Source: Lysinibacillus sp. FSL M8-0337 (lineage in GTDB: Bacteria; Bacillota; Bacilli; Bacillales_A; Planococcaceae). Taken from it: 64,000 nucleotides of DNA. Below are positions 8,759 to 16,472 of this stretch, one piece after another; positions within the stretch are counted from its first letter, which is position 1, and each line of letters begins with the position of its first letter. The DNA lies in NCBI RefSeq assembly GCF_038593855.1, contig NZ_CP151996.1, forward strand, positions 2,418,001 to 2,482,000. Reading direction: 5' to 3'. The position numbers were made by a program, and so were the translations under genes. A model generated the notes under the pieces. It was not told where the DNA came from and made no database searches. It saw only the letters and a program-made list of their open reading frames with translations.

Positions 8759-11008
8759 TTACTCAGCTTCAAACAGATTGGCTTGGGTTTTAAAACGATT
8801 ATTATATCGAACATAGTGTACAATCCTTTCTGCCAAGCGACTATTCCTTTTAGCAATCTTATCGTTCGCAATTGCAATATGCATTGCTTTATGGGAGCCT
8901 ATAAAAACCATGATATTTTTAGCCCTTGTTAAACCGGTATAAATTAAGTTTCGCGCTAACATAACGTAATGACTAGTTGATACAGGAATAATAACAATTG
9001 GTGATTCGCCACCTTGTGATTTGTGAATTGTGATGACGTATCCAAGTTCTATTTGGTTTAATTCTTCTTTATAAAATGTAACTTTTCTACCTGAAAAATT
9101 ACATATCATGATATCCTCTAATTCACCGTTAGCATTTTTTTCATTTGTGATTTCAAGGACGATGCCAATATCTCCATTAGAAAGATTCTTTTGGTCATTA
9201 TTTTTGATTTGTATTACTTTATCGCCCTCACGAAATTTCTTCTTTCCGATTATCCATTCATTGAGACCAGTGTGAAGCGGATTAATATACTCCCTGATCA
9301 TTTCATTTAAAACTTGTGTTCCTACAGGTCCTTTTTTCATTGGACTAAGGACAAGAATATCTGAAAGAGAATAACCAAGATTAATAAAACGAGCAATACT
9401 AAGTACGATTAATTGTGCAATCTGATTAGGACACTCACTTTCGATAAAATAAAAGTCATTTTTTTCTTTGTTAATTAATAATGGCTTTCCCTTATTAATT
9501 CTGTGTGCATTTGTTACAATTTGACTTTCTTGTGATTGTCGAAACACCTGTGTCAATTTCACAGTCGGTAATCCAGCATCAATTAAATCCTTTAATACAT
9601 TACCTGGGTTAACAGATGGCAATTGATCAATGTCACCCACAAATAAAACTTTAGTGTTTTTATCAAGCGCATCGATTAATAAACTAGCCAATTGTAAATC
9701 GACCATCGACATCTCATCGATAATCAAAAAATCAACTGGTAATTTATTTTGGGCATCATATATAGGTTTTTCTCCTTGTCTATAACCTATTAATTTATGA
9801 ATCGTACTTGCTTCCATTTCAGTTACTTCAGATAGCTTTCTACTTGCTCGACCAGTAGGCGCTACCAAAGCAACCGTTGCTTTGGGATGTAAGTTTCTAT
9901 ATAGGTTTAACATTGTTTTGATGACGGTAGTTTTACCTGTACCTGGTCCCCCGGTAAGGATAAGGAGCTGCTCTTGAAATAAATAGTGGATAGCTTCCCT
10001 TTGCTTTTCAGCAAGAATAATTTGATGTTTTCTTTGATAGCCTGTTATTAAACTATCTAAAAAAGACAATGCTTCGCCATCGGTAGAATCATTCATTAAT
10101 GAAAGATTCTCCGCTAATTTTTCTTCATATTGGAATAAAAATTTAGGATAGACACGGTTTTCTTTAATGACTATTTTTTTATCCTCTAATCTATATATAC
10201 TCTGTTGAATATCTTCAAGTGTGACAACATCATTTTCTAAAGAGTTATGATTTAATGCACGTAATACTTCGGTATATAGCTCCTCTTCATTGATAAAACA
10301 ATGTCCTAAATTGAAGCATTTACTTTTTAAAACAAATTCTACACAAGCATCTATACGATACGTAGATAATGGCATAATCCCTATTTTCTTAGCTATTTCA
10401 TCCGCTTTTAAGAACCCTACTAAATCTAATTCAATTAACTTATAAGGGTTCTTCTCTAATACATGCAGCGTATCAGCACCGAATTTTTTATAGGCTTTCA
10501 TAGCCATATTGACTGTTATCCCATAAGTCAGAAGCGCACTAATTATCCTTTGAATTACAAATGTAGAACGTATACTATCGACGATTTGACTTGATCTTTT
10601 AGGTCCAATGCCTCTAATATTCTTAAAAGCCGCTACACCCAATTGATTAATCACTTCGATAGCATGTTCCCCTAGTTGTTCAACTATCTTTTTTGCATTA
10701 TTAGCACTACAACCTTTTACCAGGGATGATGATAAAAATGCTATAGTCTGATTCTTGGTAACAGGCATTGGCCGCTCCCAACGAACTACTGAAAATTGGT
10801 TACCGTATAGAGAATGGTATTCCCATGCCCCACTCACTCTAATATTTTCCTTTTTTTCAACGCCGTACAGACTACCTTTAATTCTCATCACATTTTTATC
10901 TGAAGTAGTGAAGGTCGCTATTATAAAGTCATCCTTTTTAAAATGGATTTTAGAAATAAAACCTTCAAATTCTTCTAATGTTACCTCTCCATAATTTTTT
11001 GAGTCCAT
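8759..11008 (-). CDS. recD2: RecD2-type SF1B DNA helicase
   Basis: A 749-residue protein of usual RecD2 size. It has an OB-like N-terminus, a helix-hairpin-helix GIGPKRSSQIV (about 133-143), Walker A GGPGTGKTT (about 353), DEMSMVD (about 431) and the late helicase motif TIHKSQGGESP (about 660). It unwinds DNA 5' to 3'. RecD2 without RecB/RecC is common in Bacillales, and extra copies occur on large plasmids and phages for replication or recombination. GGAG lies 9-10 bases before the ATG. The gene follows the NusG-like gene by 19 bases, so the two are likely an operon. Confidence 0.9.
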   Translation of the reverse strand: MDSKNYGEVTLEEFEGFISKIHFKKDDFIIATFTTSDKNVMRIKGSLYGVEKKENIRVSGAWEYHSLYGNQFSVVRWERPMPVTKNQTIAFLSSSLVKGCSANNAKKIVEQLGEHAIEVINQLGVAAFKNIRGIGPKRSSQIVDSIRSTFVIQRIISALLTYGITVNMAMKAYKKFGADTLHVLEKNPYKLIELDLVGFLKADEIAKKIGIMPLSTYRIDACVEFVLKSKCFNLGHCFINEEELYTEVLRALNHNSLENDVVTLEDIQQSIYRLEDKKIVIKENRVYPKFLFQYEEKLAENLSLMNDSTDGEALSFLDSLITGYQRKHQIILAEKQREAIHYLFQEQLLILTGGPGTGKTTVIKTMLNLYRNLHPKATVALVAPTGRASRKLSEVTEMEASTIHKLIGYRQGEKPIYDAQNKLPVDFLIIDEMSMVDLQLASLLIDALDKNTKVLFVGDIDQLPSVNPGNVLKDLIDAGLPTVKLTQVFRQSQESQIVTNAHRINKGKPLLINKEKNDFYFIESECPNQIAQLIVLSIARFINLGYSLSDILVLSPMKKGPVGTQVLNEMIREYINPLHTGLNEWIIGKKKFREGDKVIQIKNNDQKNLSNGDIGIVLEITNEKNANGELEDIMICNFSGRKVTFYKEELNQIELGYVITIHKSQGGESPIVIIPVSTSHYVMLARNLIYTGLTRAKNIMVFIGSHKAMHIAIANDKIAKRNSRLAERIVHYVRYNNRFKTQANLFEAE

Positions 11009-11027
11009 ACAATAGTTCTCCTTTACA

Positions 11028-11972
11028 TCAACAATTTCTAAGAATTAGTGTTTTCACTCTCTCTAAAAAATCACTTCGAGTAAAAGAAGTATCATTTGGC
11101 AATTTATGACGTGGATACAATAAATGAAATAAAGGCAACGGTATACTAACCTTCTCCTTCAGCCTTTGAACCGAAACCTTAATCGAACTTAACATTGTTT
11201 TGAACATATCTTTACCGTGACCATCCTGCTCACTTAGGAAGTCGTCATGATGATTATCAAAAATTTGTGTGAGTTCAGTTTCTAAATTGCTATCCAGTAT
11301 TTCCATTTGTTCATAGAGTTCTTTTGCTCTCTCTGTACCGAATACTTGGTTTGCTTCATGTAATAATTCATTTTTAACTTTTTCAATTTCAGCAACAGAA
11401 GCTATAAAACTATCGAATTCCATTTCAACTTGTGGCGTCATATCAAGATTCTCAAAAAAATGATTAATTTCATCGCTAGGTACGTTAAATTTGCTAGGTA
11501 TTCCAATTACTTTTGGAACAGACTTTATTACATGCCATAAGGAGCTAGGTAGCGTTTTATAGTTCCATACTGTTTCAACAAGTACATATCCTTTTAAAAG
11601 TGAACGTATTTTTGCAGATTTCTTTCTTGTTCCTTGAAGAATTTTCCTAAGTGATTTAATTTGCTTCTGATAATCTTCTAGTAAAAGTAGAGAATCATTT
11701 GTCATGTTCTCTTTTATCTTTTCACAGGAAATGCGTAAGTTTGTAATGAATGTTTGAATTCTCTTTATATGTAGAAACTCCGAGATTGGATACTCTCCCA
11801 TTCCCTCTAGATTATTATCAGTTGGAAGTTCTTTCATTACCTCTGTATAAGTTTCCATTGCGTAAATTGCTTTAACCTCTTCATTATTTAACCTGTCCAA
11901 AACAATTTTTAACATTTCTTTTGTTTCTACTTCAGCCCCAGTTTTCACCTGTACAACAAAGAATGAACCCAT
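11028..11972 (-). CDS. NusG-like protein with split NGN domain and no KOW domain
   Basis: A 314-residue protein whose conserved pieces match the NusG N-terminal (NGN) domain in order. They are FFVVQVKTGAEVETKEMLK at the start, YAMETYTEVMK (about 37-47), RSLLKGYVLVE (about 123-133), LWHVIKSVPKVIGI (about 145-158), then FNVPSDEINHFFENL. About 70 residues are inserted between the second and third pieces where NusG has a short loop. The usual C-terminal KOW domain is replaced by about 130 mostly helical, charged residues. NGN domains bind RNA polymerase, so a transcription elongation or antitermination role is likely, by analogy to NusG paralogues such as LoaP. AAGGAGG is 12 bases before the ATG; no better in-frame start exists. 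Confidence 0.72.
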   Translation of the reverse strand: MGSFFVVQVKTGAEVETKEMLKIVLDRLNNEEVKAIYAMETYTEVMKELPTDNNLEGMGEYPISEFLHIKRIQTFITNLRISCEKIKENMTNDSLLLLEDYQKQIKSLRKILQGTRKKSAKIRSLLKGYVLVETVWNYKTLPSSLWHVIKSVPKVIGIPSKFNVPSDEINHFFENLDMTPQVEMEFDSFIASVAEIEKVKNELLHEANQVFGTERAKELYEQMEILDSNLETELTQIFDNHHDDFLSEQDGHGKDMFKTMLSSIKVSVQRLKEKVSIPLPLFHLLYPRHKLPNDTSFTRSDFLERVKTLILRNC

Positions 11973-12053
11973 GATACATCACAACCTCCTTATGTTATAC
12001 TGATCACATTTATCCTCAAATAGTGTAACTACAAAATAATATAAGCTTTTACT

Positions 12054-12491
12054 TTAGTTATTCATTTTGTGTATATTTTGTGTAAAAAAAAGCTCTTCTA
12101 CTTCCACATTTAATATTTGCGAAATCTTAACAGCATTGATAAAACTTAAATTTCTTTTCCCATTTTCAATATTTGCATAGCTACTTGGCCTTTTATAACC
12201 TAACTTCCTAGATATAAATGTTATTGAAATACCTCTTTCTTTTCTATATTTCTTTAACTTGTCGACAGTAAAGGATTCAATTGAAATGTTTGTAAATCCC
12301 ATATTTAATAGCTTAAAAATTTTTACACCGTTGATAAAACTCAAGTTTCGCTTGCCATATTCAATGTTTGCATAGCCACTAGGACTTCTAAAACCCAACT
12401 GAATAGACATATAGGTTTTGGTCATACGATGTTTTTCTCTATTTTTTCTAATTGTCTCAATTACATACTCTCGATCTTGATAAGCAATCAT
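12054..12491 (-). CDS. Tandem double-HTH regulator
   Basis: A 145-residue protein starting at the ATG at 12491, which has a near-ideal AAAGGAG 8 bases upstream; the longer frame to 12587 lacks one. It contains two homologous XRE-like HTH units of about 65 residues. One carries GYANIEYGKRNLSFINGVKI and the other SYANIENGKRNLSFINAVKI, so it arose by internal duplication. One chain could bind two adjacent half-sites without dimerising. It is divergent from the XRE repressor gene at 12703 and probably shares its operator region. Confidence 0.75.
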   Translation of the reverse strand: MIAYQDREYVIETIRKNREKHRMTKTYMSIQLGFRSPSGYANIEYGKRNLSFINGVKIFKLLNMGFTNISIESFTVDKLKKYRKERGISITFISRKLGYKRPSSYANIENGKRNLSFINAVKISQILNVEVEELFFTQNIHKMNN

Positions 12492-12702
12492 AAATTCACT
12501 CCTTTTGTTACACCCTTCGAATAATTTGATATTATCATAAACTACTCTAATTGTGTATGTCAACTTATATGTTACCCCTAATGACAAATAACTTTCTTAA
12601 TTTGTGTAAGTGTGGTACTATGTTCTTGAAAAATGCATACTACCATGTTTTTGCAACCTATCACTAAAAACAATAAAATTTTAAGAAATAGGTGTTTATT
12701 AA

Positions 12703-13077
12703 ATGAAAAATAAAAAAGAGCTACCGCTTCCTCAAAAAATGAAGCAACTTCGTGAAAGTAGAAAATGGACGAAAACAGATGCAGCTAGCAAATTAAACAA
12801 AACTTTATCAACATATGCTAACTGGGAGTACGGTCTAAGAGAGCCAGATAGCGAACATTTAAAAAAAATCGCTGATTTATATGAAGTATCTATTGATTAT
12901 CTATTAGGTAGAACCGATAATCCTAATACAGTGGAAAGAAACGAAGAAGAAAAAGGATTTTTAGAAGCCATTGAAAATTTAGAATTAAAAAGATGGATTT
13001 TAGATTTACCTAAATCTCCCGAGGAAGATTTAGAAAAACTACGATTAATGTGGAAAATTATCAAAGACGAAAAATAG
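12703..13077 (+). CDS. XRE-family phage/ICE-type repressor
   Basis: A 124-residue protein with an N-terminal HTH_3 domain (residues 9-69): MKQLRESRKWTKTDAASKL, then TYANWEYGLREPD, then ADLYEVSIDYLLGRTD. This is the classic fold of SinR/ImmR-like repressors. The acidic C-terminal ~50 residues may serve for dimerisation. It lies upstream of an ImmA-like gene, as in ICEBs1 and phi105 where ImmR and ImmA control element excision. The ribosome binding site is weak (AGGTG). Confidence 0.85.
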   Translation: MKNKKELPLPQKMKQLRESRKWTKTDAASKLNKTLSTYANWEYGLREPDSEHLKKIADLYEVSIDYLLGRTDNPNTVERNEEEKGFLEAIENLELKRWILDLPKSPEEDLEKLRLMWKIIKDEK

Positions 13078-13356
13078 AAATTAACTATAAATAAATATGT
13101 TAAACAAAATTCCCTATCTTCTCATATCAATATTCGATTTTTGATAATGAAGCTAGGAATTTTTTTAAACCAGAATCGAACATAAGTTCTTAAGTAAATT
13201 TTTTGAAAAGTTTGTACATTCCGTTGTCAAAAATACATTATTAGTGTTATCATATTAGCGAATTTTACAATAAATTGCATATTTTATGGAGAAAAAGAAG
13301 AAGTATTAGGGAGAAAGTTATATCGTTTTCAAAATGTAAGAAGGGAGTTTTTATCA

Positions 13357-13821
13357 ATGAAAAATTTTATTCAACAAATTTATACTAATTTAAACTTAGA
13401 GAATGAGGGAAATATTTTTAATAAAATTGATAATATCTCGAACCATCTTAATTTAAAAACATATTATATTCCATTTTCTTCTGAAATAAATAACTTAGAT
13501 GGTAATTGGAGAATTTTCTTAAATGAGAACCACAGCAAACTCCAAATTTGGGAGGATTTTGGGGTATTATTAGGTATTTACTTTCATTCATTTGAAAAGC
13601 TAGACAAAATTAAATTAGAAACTCCTGTTGAAGTAATAAAAGAAATTAGTCCATTTGCATATAATTTTTGCATTCCGGATTTTATGTTAAAAAAAATAGC
13701 ATTCTATTCTGATGAACAACAGACAATAAAACTAATCGCTAGAACATTTACAGTGGGTGAACGTTTTGCTGCTAAAAGGTTATCTCTGTATCGCTGTGAT
13801 TTAAAACATTCAACAATGTAA
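13357..13821 (+). CDS. ImmA/IrrE-like protein with lost metalloprotease motif
   Basis: A 154-residue protein, GAAGGGAG before the ATG, 279 bases after the repressor. The layout follows ImmA: an N-terminal helical part, NWRIFLNENHSKL, then a WEDFG segment, then a late LIARTFTVGERFAAKRL segment. Where ImmA proteins read WxDFGHELCHVL this one reads WEDFGVLLGIYFH, so both His and the Glu of HExxH are missing. It therefore probably cannot cleave a repressor. It may act as a binding partner or be decaying. Assignment to the family is by position and segment order. Confidence 0.55.
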   Translation: MKNFIQQIYTNLNLENEGNIFNKIDNISNHLNLKTYYIPFSSEINNLDGNWRIFLNENHSKLQIWEDFGVLLGIYFHSFEKLDKIKLETPVEVIKEISPFAYNFCIPDFMLKKIAFYSDEQQTIKLIARTFTVGERFAAKRLSLYRCDLKHSTM

Positions 13822-14013
13822 ATTAATTTAATATTCTTCCTACATAAAATATGATAGCCTTGCTACAAAGTATTGTAGTAAGGCTATTTCAATTATATTA
13901 TATTCTTCCACAAAAGCTCTGTTAGTTGAAATATAATCTTCCCAAAGCAATGTTTATTAATATTTCCTAAAAGTTTGCTAGCTGGCCCTATTTCTTATAA
14001 TGCACAAATTGTC

Positions 14014-14039
14014 TTCAAGAATTGCGCCCGTTTGTGGAA
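14014..14039. repeat. 26-bp palindromic repeat, copy 1
   Basis: TTCAAGAAT...GCGCCCG...TTTGTGGAA. It is one of five related 26-base imperfect palindromes in the defence island. Copies are aligned by the central CCCG and by outer TTCAA/TTGAA-type arms; this is the most diverged copy. Confidence 0.65.
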
Positions 14040-14181
14040 CAACAAGTTAAACAACACTCCACAACTAAACTGCTTATGGTTCTAACTACTGAATTATACT
14101 CTACAATGATCAGTATTTTTAAGTGAGCAACAACTTATACGAAAACAGCCATTATTTGAGATAGAGCTTATTAAAATAAAA

Positions 14182-14218
14182 AACATCAAGGAAACCGAGG
14201 AATCCTTGATGTTTTTTA
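14182..14218. terminator. Bidirectional rho-independent terminator
   Basis: Arms AACATCAAGGA/TCCTTGATGTT, with T-rich stretches on both sides. It separates the plus-strand control genes from the minus-strand Gabija block. Confidence 0.8.
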
Positions 14219-14228
14219 TTTCTTTTTA

Positions 14229-14529
14229 CTATTTTTTATTACCAACATGAATTGTAATACCTTCATCAGCAGGGCTATAAATAGCAGTTACTTTTCTTCC
14301 ATTTGCAGTGCATGTTTCTGGAATATCATTTTTACCGAGTCAATTAGCTCTGTTCTCATCAAAAATTTTTTATCATTATGAGAGAAAAAATAACATTACC
14401 ATTTGTCCAAATTAAATCGGATAGTTCTCAGATAAATTTTGAATTATTCTCTAGGCTTATAATCATTTCTTCATAAGCTGCATTAGACTCAATGATCTTT
14501 TTTCTATTTTCCCATTTATCAAATTTCAT
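14229..14529 (-). pseudogene. Decayed ~100-codon gene downstream of GajB
   Basis: Starting at an ATG at 14529, the frame reads MKFDKWENRKKIIESNAAYE, then meets an in-frame TGA after KFI. Two further frame changes (near a T-run at ~14385 and an A-run near 14330) are needed to reach KNDIPETCTANGRKV and the final HVGNKK before TAG at 14229. Joined, it gives a coherent ~100-residue protein, so it is a broken gene and not random sequence. I do not recognise the family. It lies 17 bases after gajB and may have been part of that operon. Confidence 0.6.
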
Positions 14530-14546
14530 TTGTACCTCAAAATAAT

Positions 14547-16472
14547 TTAATTTGTATTGGCGAGCATTGATTTTGGTACGGTTGGAACACCAGCATGTTT
14601 AAGAGTTTCTAATAGTTCAGAAATTTTTTCGGTAGTTTGAGCTAAATTCTCTATATTTCCAAAATTAGAAACCTCTCTCTTATCACTAACCGTGAATATT
14701 ATTCTTTCTTTTGCTCTCGATAGAGCCACAAAAAAAGCATTTTTATCTGCTTCTCTTTGTGTAGAAAAACTCCAAAAAGCTTTATCTTCTACTCCAATAA
14801 AAATTACCGTATTATACTCCAATCCTTTACTTTTATGAATTGTCATAATAGGAATACTATATTCTCCTATAAAGTCACTAATCAATTCTTGCATAGAAAT
14901 TCCGGATTTATAATTTAATTTAGAAATCATCTTTTCTATTAAGTTATTTAAATAGTCTCCTTGATTGTATTTAGGATATACGGATTTAATAATATCTTCC
15001 CCAAAATAATCTATTATGTCTTTTAAAACACTCTCAATATCAACGGTAAATTTACTTTCATCTGTATTAGTAAACCGATTTTTAATCTCTGATAATAATT
15101 TTAATAGCTCTTGTTCAATAGATATATAATTGACACTTTGGGGTTCTAAATTACTGTACTTAATTTCAATAATTTCATCAATAACGCTTAACCACAACTC
15201 TGGAGATTTTTCTTTATATGATAATTCTAATATTCTTATTAGAATTAAAATCAGTTCTTCAGATAATAACTCCTGATAATCTTTTTCTATCCTACTTTGA
15301 ATATCAAATTCAGATAATTTATCTATTAGTGAGGCTGTATAAATATTTTCTTGTTGTTTAACAATGATACAAAAATCCTTTGGTTTAAGTTGTTCTTCTA
15401 CAATCCAATTTTTGATGTTTTCCGCTAATATAGTTGCTTCATTATTATGATTATCAAATTTCCATATTTCACAAATACCATCTTCTTCATTCCAACTTCC
15501 GGCTGCTCTAACTTCCGGAGATTGACTACTTAAAGTTTGCGAGAAAATATTTTGTATATACACCAATTTAGGGGCTGATCTAAAATTACATAGAAGAGTA
15601 GTTTCTTCAGCATTAAAATCTGATTCAAATACTTCAAAAGCATTTGGCAATGCCCCTGCCCACCCCATAATTCTTTGCTTAGTATCTCCAACAGCTGTTA
15701 ATTTTGAATCTGAGCTATAGAAAATGGTTTTTAATAATTTATACTGTAAATCTGTTGTATCTTGAAACTCGTCTAAAAAAACATGGCTATACGTTGCTCT
15801 TAAAGCCTTTACTATTAAAGGATTTATGCTTAGTAAGTATTCAACTAATATTGTTATCATTGGAAAAGTTAATGAGCTTTTAAGATCACCTTTTCCTTTA
15901 ATTAAAACTTTCCATAACCTTATATTAATCCAAGAATATAAATCCTCTTCAATACTTACTATAGGTAGGCTCGTGTTCTTAAGAGTATTAATTAATTGTG
16001 GTATATGATATTCATGTTGCCATTTTGTATATCTTAGATTAGGCTCCGTGATATAGGATTTAGCAATATCATTTATATTTCTATCAGATAGTATAATTTC
16101 ATAATCTTTGTTAGGTCTATACTCCTCTGGCAGACCATTTAAAAACTGGTCCAGCAAACCTTTAGCAAATGCATCAAATGTTTTAGACTCAAAGCTTGAA
16201 GATACATTTATTCCATATCTCTGTTTAACACGTTCTTGAAGATTTTTAGCGGCATCTGTTTTGAAACTTATAGCTAAAATTTTTTTCGGATAAACACATT
16301 GATTTGTTTCAATTAAATACCCTGCTTTATGAGCTAATAATTCCGTCTTTCCTGCTCCTGGACCTGCAGCTATTGCGATATTATTTACACTTTTTATAGC
16401 AGATAAAGCAGCCTCTTCTAACACAATATTATTTGATGGTATCCAGTCAATAGATTGGTTCATATAGATCAT
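14547..16472 (-). CDS. gajB: Gabija defence protein GajB (UvrD-like helicase)
   Basis: A 641-residue SF1 UvrD/PcrA-like helicase: Walker A AAGPGAGKTELLAHKA (about 36-50), VFLDEFQDTTDLQ, GDTKQRIMGWAGA, then MTIHKSKGLEY and FVALSRAKERI near the end. Its ATG at 16472 overlaps the GajA stop (ATGA), and a second ATG at 16463 has a better-spaced GAAGGA. In Gabija, GajB senses DNA ends or ssDNA and activates the GajA nuclease. It is longer than the best-studied B. cereus GajB (about 490 residues), so this is a longer branch. The OLD-next-to-UvrD arrangement supports the call. Confidence 0.85.
   Translation of the reverse strand: MIYMNQSIDWIPSNNIVLEEAALSAIKSVNNIAIAAGPGAGKTELLAHKAGYLIETNQCVYPKKILAISFKTDAAKNLQERVKQRYGINVSSSFESKTFDAFAKGLLDQFLNGLPEEYRPNKDYEIILSDRNINDIAKSYITEPNLRYTKWQHEYHIPQLINTLKNTSLPIVSIEEDLYSWINIRLWKVLIKGKGDLKSSLTFPMITILVEYLLSINPLIVKALRATYSHVFLDEFQDTTDLQYKLLKTIFYSSDSKLTAVGDTKQRIMGWAGALPNAFEVFESDFNAEETTLLCNFRSAPKLVYIQNIFSQTLSSQSPEVRAAGSWNEEDGICEIWKFDNHNNEATILAENIKNWIVEEQLKPKDFCIIVKQQENIYTASLIDKLSEFDIQSRIEKDYQELLSEELILILIRILELSYKEKSPELWLSVIDEIIEIKYSNLEPQSVNYISIEQELLKLLSEIKNRFTNTDESKFTVDIESVLKDIIDYFGEDIIKSVYPKYNQGDYLNNLIEKMISKLNYKSGISMQELISDFIGEYSIPIMTIHKSKGLEYNTVIFIGVEDKAFWSFSTQREADKNAFFVALSRAKERIIFTVSDKREVSNFGNIENLAQTTEKISELLETLKHAGVPTVPKSMLANTN

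Larger units (their letters stand above)
13822..14228. other. Intergenic region between ImmA-like gene and pseudogene
   Basis: About 400 bases without a gene. It holds one copy of the 26-bp palindromic repeat (14014-14039) and a bidirectional terminator (14182-14218). AACAACACTCCACA near 14051 is also found near 20343, suggesting shared flanking sequence. Confidence 0.6.
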
